This document shows positions 16,496-24,300 of a stretch of DNA of 60,999 nucleotides, one piece after another. The notes under the pieces are model-generated. The model saw only the letters and a list, made by a program, of their open reading frames with translations. It did not search any database and was not told the DNA's origin. The translations under genes were made by a program, and so were the position numbers. The stretch comes from Billgrantia endophytica (GTDB taxonomy: Bacteria; Pseudomonadota; Gammaproteobacteria; Pseudomonadales; Halomonadaceae): assembly GCF_002879615.1 (NCBI RefSeq), contig NZ_PNRF01000048.1, positions 1 to 60,999 on the forward strand, given 5' to 3'. Numbering within the stretch: the stretch's first letter is position 1; each line of letters begins with the position of its first letter.

Positions 16496-17552
16496 ACACC
16501 TTTCCGTCGTTGAAGCAGCCCGTTGCGTTGGATCATCGATGCCTTTGCCGTTCGATGACCTGGAGCCGGTGGTGCTGAGCGTGATCGTGCCCGCCTACAA
16601 CGAGATCGCGGTACTGGAACTCTGTCATCGGCGTTTGCGTGGCGTCATGGAGGGCATCGGGCTGCCCTACGAGCTGCTTTACGTCGACGACGGCAGCCAC
16701 GATGGCAGCGGCGAGGCACTGATGGCACTGGCGTCGCAGGACCGTCACGTGCGGACGATCCGGCTCAGCCGGAATTTCGGCAAGGAGGCGGCGATCACGG
16801 CGGGCCTGGATCACGCCCGGGGGGAGGCGGTGATTCTGATCGATGCGGACCTGCAGGATCCGCCCGAGCTGATTCCGGACATGCTCGCGGCTTGGCGCAG
16901 CACCGGCGCCGACGTCATCGCCATGCGCCGCCGCCACCGCTCCGGAGAAAGCTGGTTCAAGCGCGGTTGCGCCCATCTGTTCTACCGCCTTTTGAGCCGC
17001 TTGAGCGAGTTTCCGATTCCCGAGGACACGGGGGATTTCAGGCTGCTCAGCCGCAGGGTGGTCGATGCGATCAAGCGTCTGCCCGAACGCAGCCGCTACA
17101 TGAAGGGGCTGTTCGCCTGGGTCGGCTTTCCCACGCATGAAATCCTCTATGACCGGGAACCGCGCGCGGCCGGGCACAGCAAGTGGGGGTTCTTCGGCCT
17201 CGTGCGTCTGGCGCTGGAGGGGGTGACCTCCTTCTCCGCGGCGCCCCTGCGCTGGGTCACCGGTCTGGGGCTGGTCACCGCGGCCGCTGGCGCGGCCTTT
17301 GGCCTCTTCATCGTCCTCAGGACGCTGCAGGGGCATCCCGCCCCGTCCGGCTATCCCTCCTCCATGGCGATGATGACGTTTCTGGGGGGCATCCAGCTGT
17401 TGTCCGTCGGTCTGCTGGGGGAGTACGTCGGCCGGATCTATGTCGAAACCAAGCAGCGCCCCCGCTATCTGGTGCGTGACATGGGCGAAACGGCCGGCAG
17501 GCCCGCATCCCGCCGGGAAAACGGCCAGGAGCCTTGCAATGAAGAGGCTTGA
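16485..17552 (+). CDS. GtrB/ArnC-like undecaprenyl-phosphate glycosyltransferase (GT2)
   Basis: This is a 355-residue membrane-anchored glycosyltransferase. The GT-A domain starts L-S-V-I-V-P-A-Y-N-E near residue 30. It has V-D-D-G-S and the donor-binding D-A-D-L-Q-D-P-P near 118-125. A D-T-G-D-F-R-L motif near 178 is followed by two C-terminal membrane helices (about 240-262 and 285-305). These enzymes move a sugar from a nucleotide donor to polyprenyl phosphate. It overlaps GtrA by 11 bp and the ArnT-like gene by 14 bp, making a three-gene operon. Confidence 0.9.
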   Translation: MMSEHLSVVEAARCVGSSMPLPFDDLEPVVLSVIVPAYNEIAVLELCHRRLRGVMEGIGLPYELLYVDDGSHDGSGEALMALASQDRHVRTIRLSRNFGKEAAITAGLDHARGEAVILIDADLQDPPELIPDMLAAWRSTGADVIAMRRRHRSGESWFKRGCAHLFYRLLSRLSEFPIPEDTGDFRLLSRRVVDAIKRLPERSRYMKGLFAWVGFPTHEILYDREPRAAGHSKWGFFGLVRLALEGVTSFSAAPLRWVTGLGLVTAAAGAAFGLFIVLRTLQGHPAPSGYPSSMAMMTFLGGIQLLSVGLLGEYVGRIYVETKQRPRYLVRDMGETAGRPASRRENGQEPCNEEA

Positions 17553-18996
17553 TCTGCGTCGCCCCGCAGGCGCCATGCTGACCCTGGCGCTGGGGCTGCT
17601 GGGATTGCGGCTGGTCAGCATGCTGTGGGTTCCCTATATCGATACCACCGAGCCGCGCTATGCGGAAATCGCCAGGCTGATGGCGCAAAGCGGCGACTGG
17701 GTCACGCCGTGGTTCGAGCCGGGCGTTCCCTTCTGGGGCAAGCCGCCGCTTTCCTTCTGGTTGCAGGCGCTGTCGATGAAGTTATTCGGGCTGTCGGAGT
17801 GGGTTGCCCGCTTTCCCGCCTGGGTGGCCACCGCGCTGACCCTGTGGCCCCTGCATGCGCTGGCGCGGGCATGGGCGGGCCGCCGGGCCGCCGCCGCTGC
17901 CGTGCTGATTCATGTGACCTGTGCGCTGCCGTACATGATGGCCGGCGCGGTACTGACCGATCCCTTCCTGGCACTGGGCACCACGCTGTTCATGGCCGGA
18001 CTGATGCTGCCGCAATGGCACTGGCGCCTGCTGGCCGCCGTGGGCCTGGCGATCGGCCTGCTCGCCAAGGGGCCGCTGGCGCTGGTTATCGTCGCGGGTC
18101 CGGCGGCCCTGTGTCTGCTGGCCTACCGCCGCCGGGTATGGCCGGCGCTATCGATGCGCGGATGGCTGGTCGGCCTGTCGCTGGTGGCATCCCTGGTCGT
18201 GCCCTGGTACGTCATCGCCGAGATCAGGACGCCAGGCTTCTGGGACTACTTCCTGATCGGCGAGCATGTACGGCGGTTTCTGGAACCCGGGTGGGCCGGC
18301 GATCTGTATGGAACCGCCCATCGGCGGGCCATAGGGGCCATCTGGCTGGGCTGGCTGGCCGCCACGCTGCCCTGGAGTCCCCTCGCCCTGGCGATGCTCG
18401 CCGCCGCGCTGCGCCATCGGCGTGGCCGCGGGGCCTTGCTGCGCCTGATCCGCAGACCGATGACCGGCTACCTGATCGCCTGGGCGTTGTTCGTGCCGCT
18501 GTTCTTTACGCTGTCCAGAAACATCCTCTGGACCTACGTGCTGCCGGCGTTGCCCGCGTTCGCCATCCTGACCGGCCGGGCGCTGGTCCTTGTCCAGCGA
18601 CGGTTGAGGCTGGGACGATCACCCGCATTGCACGCGGTCGGCACCGCGCCAGCCTTGTTCGTTCCGGTCGTGACGCTGCTCGCGACGCTTGCGATCTGCT
18701 TCAACCCGGGATCGGTCAAGACCGAGAAGGCACTCATCCGCCAGGTGATGTCCGTGGCGCCGCCGGGCGCCACCCTGTGGTTCGTCGACAGCCGATCCTT
18801 CTCGGCCCGTTACTACTCGCGAGGGCAGGCATTGCTGATCTCGAGCGAAGAACTGCCGGCGCTGGTCGCCGGGACGGAAGGTGCGATCTTCATCGCCGCT
18901 CGCCCGGATGTCATGGCGCGCTTGCAGACCACCTTGCCATTGACCGCCTTGCCGCTGGCGGATAGCCGCCGGTATCGGGTGGGCAGGATTCGCTAG
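17539..18996 (+). CDS. ArnT-like GT39-family lipid-linked sugar transferase
   Basis: This 485-residue polytopic protein has 10-13 predicted helices. The first periplasmic loop carries D-T-T-E-P-R-Y-A-E-I-A (about residues 33-43), the catalytic-Asp signature of the dolichyl-phosphomannose / ArnT superfamily. A second signature, W-G-K-P-P-L-S-F-W, is near 64-72. ArnT proteins transfer a sugar from undecaprenyl phosphate to lipid A or other periplasmic acceptors. AGGAG lies eight bases before the ATG. With GtrA and the GT2 enzyme it forms a full module: make, flip and transfer the sugar. Which sugar is unknown; aminoarabinose synthesis genes are absent here. Confidence 0.88.
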   Translation: MKRLDLRRPAGAMLTLALGLLGLRLVSMLWVPYIDTTEPRYAEIARLMAQSGDWVTPWFEPGVPFWGKPPLSFWLQALSMKLFGLSEWVARFPAWVATALTLWPLHALARAWAGRRAAAAAVLIHVTCALPYMMAGAVLTDPFLALGTTLFMAGLMLPQWHWRLLAAVGLAIGLLAKGPLALVIVAGPAALCLLAYRRRVWPALSMRGWLVGLSLVASLVVPWYVIAEIRTPGFWDYFLIGEHVRRFLEPGWAGDLYGTAHRRAIGAIWLGWLAATLPWSPLALAMLAAALRHRRGRGALLRLIRRPMTGYLIAWALFVPLFFTLSRNILWTYVLPALPAFAILTGRALVLVQRRLRLGRSPALHAVGTAPALFVPVVTLLATLAICFNPGSVKTEKALIRQVMSVAPPGATLWFVDSRSFSARYYSRGQALLISSEELPALVAGTEGAIFIAARPDVMARLQTTLPLTALPLADSRRYRVGRIR

Positions 18997-19189
18997 CGCT
19001 CGACGCCTGGCTGGCAGGGAAGGGCGCCTGCGTGGCGGCGATGCCGTCGAGCTGCGTCGCTGGCAAGAGCGAGAAGGCCGAGCGCATGTGTCGTGCTTCC
19101 TGGCAGGAATGAACCTATCCGACGAGGTGCGGGGGGGCCACAAATGCATCCTGCAAGCCTGCCTCATCTTTAGTTGGGAGATTCGAGAA

Positions 19190-19651
19190 ATGAGCAACAA
19201 GACCTGGTCGATTACCGGCGCCGCCCGTGGCCTGGGTGCTCAGATCGCGCAAGCCGCCCTCGCGGCGGGCGACAACGTCGTGGCGACGGCGCGCAATGTG
19301 GAAGCCGCCCGCGGTGCGTTCACGGAACATACCGAGAGGCTTTTGATCCTGCCCTTGGACATGACCGACCCCGCCGGGCCGCAAGCCGTAGCGGAGGCGG
19401 CCATCGAGCGCTTCGGCACCGTCGATGTGCTGGTCAACAACGCCGGCTACGGCCAGCTTGGCATCCACGTCACCGTGGTGGAGCCCGGCTACCAACTGGC
19501 GAACGCGCAAACCCCGCCGTTGCACTTGTTGATTGGCTCCGATGCCGTCAGTATCGCGCGTCAGGAGCTGACCGAGCGCCTGTCTGAGATCGCTGCATGG
19601 GAGAGTCTGTCGACCTCCACGGATCACGATGACGTTGCATCGAATCGCTGA
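19190..19651 (+). pseudogene. SDR oxidoreductase with two in-frame internal deletions
   Basis: The frame gives 153 residues against roughly 275-285 for intact relatives. The N-terminal T-G-A-A-R-G-L-G cofactor motif and N-N-A-G-Y-G are intact. The sequence then jumps directly to I-H-V-T-V-V-E-P-G-Y, which normally lies about 85 residues later, so the catalytic Ser and Y-x-x-x-K site are gone. A second jump follows to the C-terminal L-A-N-A / H-L-L-x-G-S-D-A segment, losing roughly another 65 residues. Both junctions keep frame. The product cannot be catalytic. Deletion sizes are estimates from memory of the family. Confidence 0.7.
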
Positions 19652-19768
19652 TTCCACGCATGCCGGAAGCGCTACCGTTGGCTTCACCGGGGGATGCTCC
19701 AAAGCCGCTCGCGCAGCGCGCTTGTCGCGGGCTGAGTCCATCGATGTCGAGTTCGGCCAACGCCTCGA

Positions 19769-20683
19769 TCACCCGGCCAGGCGCAGCCAGAGCGGTAGGG
19801 TGGCCATGGCCAGCAGTGTCTGCCCGGTGATCAGTGCCGCCATCAGCTCGGCATCACCACCCAACTGTCGCGCCAGGATGTAGGCGGAGGTGGCGGTGGG
19901 CAGGGCGGCGAACAGCAGGGCGACGTCACGGGTCACCGGGTCCAGCCCCAGTATCAGGGCCAGCACCAGTACCAGGGCCGGCATCATCACCAGCTTTACC
20001 AGGTTGGATGTCCAGACACCGCGGTCCAGGCGTATCAGTGCCTGAGGGCGAAGCGCCACCCCCACGGCCACCAGCCCCAGCGGCAGGGCGGCTCGCCCCA
20101 GCAGTTCCACCGCGGACCCGCTCCAGCCGGGCAGGCCGATACCGGAAAGGTTCAGGGCAATCCCGGCCAGGCAGGCAAGAATCAACGGGTTGCGTATCAG
20201 CGCCGCCAGGCTCTTGCCCAGGCTGGAAGGGCCCAGCGTACCGGCGGCGATAAAGCTGATGACGCACAGGACATTGACGACCGGAACCATCAACGCCACG
20301 GCGACCGCCGCCACGGTGACGCCTGGCGCGCCATGCAGCGCCGCGGCACCGGCAACCCCCACGTAGGTATTGAAACGCAGGGCGCCCTGAAAGACTGAGG
20401 TGAAGGCGGCTGCCTCGAGTTTAAGCTGTCGGCGAATCGTCCATAGCAGCCCCGCGAAGGCCAGCATGCTGCCCAGCAGTACCAGGGCCATGCGAACCAC
20501 CGGCACCTGGCCGACATCGGCGGTCGCCAGGGTGGATACCAGCATGGCGGGAAAGAGCAGAAAGTAGATCAGCCGTTCCATTTGTGGCCAGAAGTCGCCG
20601 CCAGGCTGGCGTCTCCAGCTCAGTAGCGTGCCAAGCAGTATCAGTAGAAACAGTGGTCCCAGCGCTCCTGCAACGCCTTCCAT
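19769..20683 (-). CDS. AEC family transporter (auxin efflux carrier type)
   Basis: This 304-residue membrane protein has about ten helices in two inverted halves, as in AEC/BASS-fold carriers. Typical features are R-F-N-T-Y-V-G near residue 105, N-P-L-I-L-A near 166 and P-L-G-L-V-A-V-G near 205. Bacterial members export or exchange small organic acids such as malate; the substrate here is unknown. An ATG 42 bp upstream exists, but GAAGAGGAG directly precedes the ATG at 20683. It is divergent from the FixH-like gene, with a 112-bp gap. Confidence 0.85.
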   Translation of the reverse strand: MEGVAGALGPLFLLILLGTLLSWRRQPGGDFWPQMERLIYFLLFPAMLVSTLATADVGQVPVVRMALVLLGSMLAFAGLLWTIRRQLKLEAAAFTSVFQGALRFNTYVGVAGAAALHGAPGVTVAAVAVALMVPVVNVLCVISFIAAGTLGPSSLGKSLAALIRNPLILACLAGIALNLSGIGLPGWSGSAVELLGRAALPLGLVAVGVALRPQALIRLDRGVWTSNLVKLVMMPALVLVLALILGLDPVTRDVALLFAALPTATSAYILARQLGGDAELMAALITGQTLLAMATLPLWLRLAG

Positions 20684-20795
20684 GTCGGCTCCTCTTCTCG
20701 CCTCGCCTGCGACAACCCTACACACGGTTTGTCATGGGTAAATGCTGTTAAGCTTACCTTCTGTCGCCGTTCATTGAAGTGCTGCTTTCGCCGTC

Positions 20796-21308
20796 ATGAG
20801 CTCATCCACTCTGCCCGACTCCTGTGAGCCTCGCTTTCCCGGGCTTCGCCTGATGATGCTGATTACCCTGCTCACGCTGGTCGTGGCGCTGTGGTATCTG
20901 GCCTCGCATCTTCTGCGTGGCGACCAGGATATCACCTGGTACGCTGTCGACGGCCCCTGTAATCTACACCGCTCGGCCTGCTCGACGCCGGTCGGCGACG
21001 ATGGTCGGCTGCGACTGGCCATTGAGGGGCCAAATGGCATTCGAGCGTTGGAGATGATGACATTGACGGTTACGCTGGAGGGTGTCGCGGCCGAGGCCGT
21101 TCATGTGGACTTGGTCGGCCGTGACATGGACATGGGCTTGCACCGTTTCCCTTTGGAAGCGCGGGGTGATGGCCGCTTTCAGGGGTTGGGCCAGGTACCG
21201 ATCTGTACTGAGGCGGTCATGCCGTGGCGAGCCCAGGTAGTCGTTGAAACCCCGAATGGTCGGCTGGGAAGCCGGTTCGACCTGGATGTGGAGCGGAGTG
21301 TGCCATGA
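20796..21308 (+). CDS. Membrane-anchored hypothetical protein, FixH-like
   Basis: This is a 170-residue protein with a single N-terminal membrane helix (about 18-41) and a periplasmic beta-rich domain. The domain has V-D-L-V-G-R-D-M-D-M-G near residue 104, followed by a G-D-G-R-F-Q-G segment and a V-P-I-C-T-E motif. The methionine-rich motif in an immunoglobulin-like domain resembles FixH/YtkA copper-related proteins. It is coupled to the SCO gene by an ATGA overlap, which favours a role in copper delivery to cytochrome oxidase. The family assignment is tentative. Confidence 0.55.
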   Translation: MSSSTLPDSCEPRFPGLRLMMLITLLTLVVALWYLASHLLRGDQDITWYAVDGPCNLHRSACSTPVGDDGRLRLAIEGPNGIRALEMMTLTVTLEGVAAEAVHVDLVGRDMDMGLHRFPLEARGDGRFQGLGQVPICTEAVMPWRAQVVVETPNGRLGSRFDLDVERSVP

Positions 21309-21901
21309 AGCGGCAACGAATCTGGATGGTGCTTGGCATCGCGATGGTGCTGGCAGTCGCCCTTGCCGGCTACGGCTGGTACCAGCAGCAGATGGGTGGC
21401 CAGGATGGTGAGCCTCGTGGCGGCCCCGTCGAGCTGGCCTCCGCGCAGGGGGATTTTTCCCTGACCCAGCTCGAGGATGACCAGCTGGCGGTACTGTTCT
21501 TCGGTTATACCTACTGTCCGGATGTTTGCCCCATGAGCATGTCGGTGATGCGCCAGGTCATGCAGGGCCTCGACGACGAGCTGCGGCAACGAGTGGTGCC
21601 GGTCATGATCTCGGTCGATCCGGAGCGTGACACGGTGGAGCGGCTCGAGGAGTACGTGGGTTACTTCGGAGACGACTTCATCGGCATCACCGGCAGCGAA
21701 GCGCAGCTCGAGGAGCTGGCGGAGCGCTATGGCATCGTCTGGCGGCGAGTGGAGACGCCGGATTCGGCAATGGAATATACCGTCGACCACAGCTCGTCAC
21801 TCTACCTGGTCGACCGTGACGGCAAGATCCGCCAGCGGGTACTCTATTCGCCCACTCCCCACCTGCTGCGCTCGGCACTGGAAAGCGAACTGGGCAGCTG
21901 A
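21305..21901 (+). CDS. SCO1/SenC family copper-binding protein
   Basis: This is a 198-residue protein with an N-terminal membrane anchor (about 7-26) and a thioredoxin-like periplasmic domain. It holds the copper ligands C-P-D-V-C near residues 72-76 and a His in V-D-H-S near 161. SCO proteins load copper into the CuA site of cytochrome c oxidase or act as thiol reductants. No oxidase genes are nearby. It is translationally coupled to the FixH-like gene and followed within five bases by a strong hairpin. Confidence 0.92.
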   Translation: MKRQRIWMVLGIAMVLAVALAGYGWYQQQMGGQDGEPRGGPVELASAQGDFSLTQLEDDQLAVLFFGYTYCPDVCPMSMSVMRQVMQGLDDELRQRVVPVMISVDPERDTVERLEEYVGYFGDDFIGITGSEAQLEELAERYGIVWRRVETPDSAMEYTVDHSSSLYLVDRDGKIRQRVLYSPTPHLLRSALESELGS

Positions 21902-21905
21902 CGCG

Positions 21906-21927
21906 AACGCCGCCCTCGGGCGGCGTT
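21906..21927. terminator. Hairpin between convergent SCO and esterase genes
   Basis: AACGCCGCCC and GGGCGGCGTT are perfect 10-bp arms with a 2-base centre. There is no clear T-run, but the position right after the SCO stop and downstream of the convergent esterase gene fits a bidirectional terminator. Confidence 0.6.
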
Positions 21928-21988
21928 GCCTCGGGTCGGAATGGTTCACTCCTGGTCCGAGCTGTTTGTCCGGGTCAATGGCCGAGAC

Positions 21989-23023
21989 TCAGTCGTCCGG
22001 GGCCTCTTCCAACCGGTCGATCATGGCCATCAGCGCTCGAACCTGAACGCCCTCCCGGGTGTCATGCAGGGGATCGAGCTGCCAGGTACTTTCGGTAAAG
22101 CCCCACCAGTCCCAACAACCCTGTGGATTTGCCAGGCTGGTTTCCGCCTGGGGATAGAGCACCACGCGCCGGTTGGCAGCTGCCCATTCGTTCAGACCGC
22201 TGTGACGGACGAAGGCCTCGCCGATCTGCTTGCTGTCCATTCCGCAGCCGTGCAGCGCCACCGTCAGGTCGCAGCCCCCCGGTTCGCACTCGTCGGGAAT
22301 CAGGAGATAGCCAACCGACCCGAAGCCCCGTACGGCAAAATCATCCTGGTCGAAACGCATCAATGTCGCGGAATCCGACGCTGCCGGGGGTGTCAACTCG
22401 CCATGCAGCCAACCCAGTGCCTGGCCGGAGATATCCATGCCGCATGCCAGCAGATGTGTGCCGCCACCAGTGCGGCATTCGGCCAGCCAGCTCGGTGGGA
22501 TCTGCTCGTTGGACTGTATGGGCCAGCCATGCCCCACGCCAGGGGAACGGGCCACTTTCAACTGCTCGTCAGGGCTGGCCAGCCAGTTGCCCAGTTGCTC
22601 ACTCAATGCGTCGGAGAGCGATGGGGCCACGATGGTGTCGGCTTCTCCGTGCCAGACAAAGGCACGCAGTCCGGCCAGGCCGGCGGCGTCGCCCACCAGT
22701 TCGTGGGCCTGATAGTCACGGAGACGCAGGTTCAGGCTCTCCAGGTCGGGAGGGCCGCGCCGGGTGGCCATGCACTGGCCAAGCGCACGCCCCAGGCTAC
22801 CCTGGGCGCAGCTCCAGGGGCCGGCTGCCAGTACGGCAAGCCCCTGGAAGCGCTCGGGCCAGGCCACGGCCAGCTGGGTAGCCATATAGCCACCCGAGGA
22901 GATACCGATCACGCTGATAGTGCCGGGGGTTGTGCCGAGAGAAGGCAAGTCTGCCAGCGGTTCATCGGCCACGACACCGGCCGAGAGCAGCAGCCCGACG
23001 ATAAATGGGGGGAAGGCTTTCAT
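21989..23023 (-). CDS. Exported PHB depolymerase family esterase
   Basis: This is a 344-residue protein with a signal peptide (residues 1-19, ending V-V-A). The lipase box G-I-S-S-G-G near residues 40-45 gives the nucleophile. An acid residue in G-E-A-D-T and a His in V-G-H-G-W-P (about residue 164) complete the triad. The C-terminal part carries A-L-H-G-C-G-M and N-P-Q-G-C-W-D-W-W-G, typical of the LpqC/PHB-depolymerase group. The substrate could be polyhydroxyalkanoate or another short-chain ester. It starts 10 bp after the FKBP gene stop, so the two are co-transcribed. Confidence 0.8.
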   Translation of the reverse strand: MKAFPPFIVGLLLSAGVVADEPLADLPSLGTTPGTISVIGISSGGYMATQLAVAWPERFQGLAVLAAGPWSCAQGSLGRALGQCMATRRGPPDLESLNLRLRDYQAHELVGDAAGLAGLRAFVWHGEADTIVAPSLSDALSEQLGNWLASPDEQLKVARSPGVGHGWPIQSNEQIPPSWLAECRTGGGTHLLACGMDISGQALGWLHGELTPPAASDSATLMRFDQDDFAVRGFGSVGYLLIPDECEPGGCDLTVALHGCGMDSKQIGEAFVRHSGLNEWAAANRRVVLYPQAETSLANPQGCWDWWGFTESTWQLDPLHDTREGVQVRALMAMIDRLEEAPDD

Positions 23024-23033
23024 GTGTCGGTAG

Positions 23034-23717
23034 TCAGTCCGTGACGTCGAGCAGTTCGACCTGGAAGATCAGCGTCTCGTTGGGTCCGATTGGCCCCTGG
23101 CCCTGGGCGCCATATCCCAGCTCGGGGGGGATGTAGAGCATCCAGGTATCGCCGACGCTCATTAGCTGCAGGGCTTCCTGCCACCCCTCGATGACCTGGT
23201 CGACACGAAAACTGACCGGCTCGCCGCGATCGATGGAACTGTCGAATACAGTGCCGTCGACCAGGGTACCTTCATAATGCACCTCGACATGGGATGAGGG
23301 GCCAGGGTTGGCGCCGTCCCCGGCTTCCAGGACTTCGTATTGCAATCCCGACGAGGTGGTTTCCACTTCTTCGCGTTCGGCATTCTCGGCAAGGAAGGCC
23401 TCGCCCTCGGCCAGATTCAGCTCGGCCATTTCCTGGGTCTCGGCCTGACGGGTCGCCATGGCCTCCTGCTGGAAGCGGCTCAGCGTCTCGGCCATCTCAT
23501 CGCTGCTCATGGCCAGGTCATTGTCTGCGATGACGTCACGGATGGCTGCGGTAAAGGCGTCCACGTCCAGATCAGCGTATTCCTGGGCGATGCTCTGGCC
23601 GTAGGCAACGCCCAGGCTATAGCTGAGGCGCTCGTTCTCGGTTTCCGGCGCGGCCAGGGCGAACGGTGCCGAGGCCACCAGGGCGACCAGGGAGGCGGAG
23701 GTCAGCAGTGTCTTCAT
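23034..23717 (-). CDS. Periplasmic FKBP-type peptidyl-prolyl isomerase (FklB/FkpA-like)
   Basis: This 227-residue protein has a signal peptide ending A-L-A (about residue 22). A helical N-terminal dimerisation domain (about 27-115) begins L-S-Y-S-L-G, as in FklB/FkpA. The C-terminal FKBP domain has V-H-Y-E-G-T-L, D-G-T-V-F-D-S-S, V-I-E-G-W and I-P-P-E-L-G-Y-G. It catalyses proline isomerisation and acts as a chaperone in the periplasm. It is first in an operon with the PHB-depolymerase-like esterase, perhaps helping that enzyme fold. Confidence 0.92.
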   Translation of the reverse strand: MKTLLTSASLVALVASAPFALAAPETENERLSYSLGVAYGQSIAQEYADLDVDAFTAAIRDVIADNDLAMSSDEMAETLSRFQQEAMATRQAETQEMAELNLAEGEAFLAENAEREEVETTSSGLQYEVLEAGDGANPGPSSHVEVHYEGTLVDGTVFDSSIDRGEPVSFRVDQVIEGWQEALQLMSVGDTWMLYIPPELGYGAQGQGPIGPNETLIFQVELLDVTD

Positions 23718-23848
23718 GCGGAGTCCTATAGTGAGTGAGGCATGGGGCGCAAAGAAACCCGTGGGCAGCTACTCGGACTCTAACAGGGACGGACCGGTTC
23801 CGCACCCGCGTGACAGCGCAGTGGGGAAGCCGGTCCGGCAGGCGATAC

Positions 23849-24286
23849 TCAGACGATCAGGGTCGGGCAGTGGGCGCCGCCGGCGACCCGCTGGGATACG
23901 CTGCCCAGCAAGTTATCGCCATTGGTGCCCTGGGCACCGATCACGATCAGATCACACTCTCGCTTCCTGGCAAAGCGCACGATGGTGCGCGAGGGGCGCC
24001 CACCCTTTACGAAGGCACGCAGCTTGTCGGCGGGCACGCCCAGTTCCAGTGCGTTCGTCTTGGCCTGAACGGCGATCTCGGTGGCGTATTCCTTGAGAGC
24101 ATCGTCCGGAATATCGAGCTTGTCGGGCCTAACCATCGACAGTGAGGCCTCGAGCAGGCTGTGATGCTTGAAGACACAGAGTATGTATAGCTCGGCCCCG
24201 GTCAGCATCTGCAGCCCGACGCCTTTTTCCAGTGCCCGAAGGGCACCCCGGGATCCGTCGACTGGTACGAGTATCCGATTGAACAT
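23849..24286 (-). CDS. teaD: Universal stress protein TeaD of the ectoine TRAP transporter
   Basis: This 145-residue UspA-type protein begins M-F-N-R-I-L-V-P-V-D-G-S. It has the nucleotide-binding G-A-Q-G-T-N-G-D-N-L-L-G-S motif near residues 116-128 and ends with the usual H-C-P-T-L-I-V strand. In H. elongata TeaD is an ATP-binding cytoplasmic protein that tunes ectoine uptake by TeaABC. An ATG at 24304 overlaps the teaC stop, but GAGGAG stands correctly before the ATG at 24286. It is the last gene of the tea cluster. Confidence 0.9.
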   Translation of the reverse strand: MFNRILVPVDGSRGALRALEKGVGLQMLTGAELYILCVFKHHSLLEASLSMVRPDKLDIPDDALKEYATEIAVQAKTNALELGVPADKLRAFVKGGRPSRTIVRFARKRECDLIVIGAQGTNGDNLLGSVSQRVAGGAHCPTLIV

Positions 24287-24300
24287 CACGATCTCCTCGA

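Noticed and set aside
19548..19772. Small minus-strand frame between the deleted SDR and the AEC gene
   Set aside because: No recognisable domain, no ribosome site, and it overlaps the SDR remnant. Not enough to call a gene.
23791..23836. Inverted repeat GGACCGG / CCGGTCC after teaD as a terminator
   Set aside because: The arms are only 7 bp with a loop of 32 bases and no T-run. The evidence is too weak to list it.
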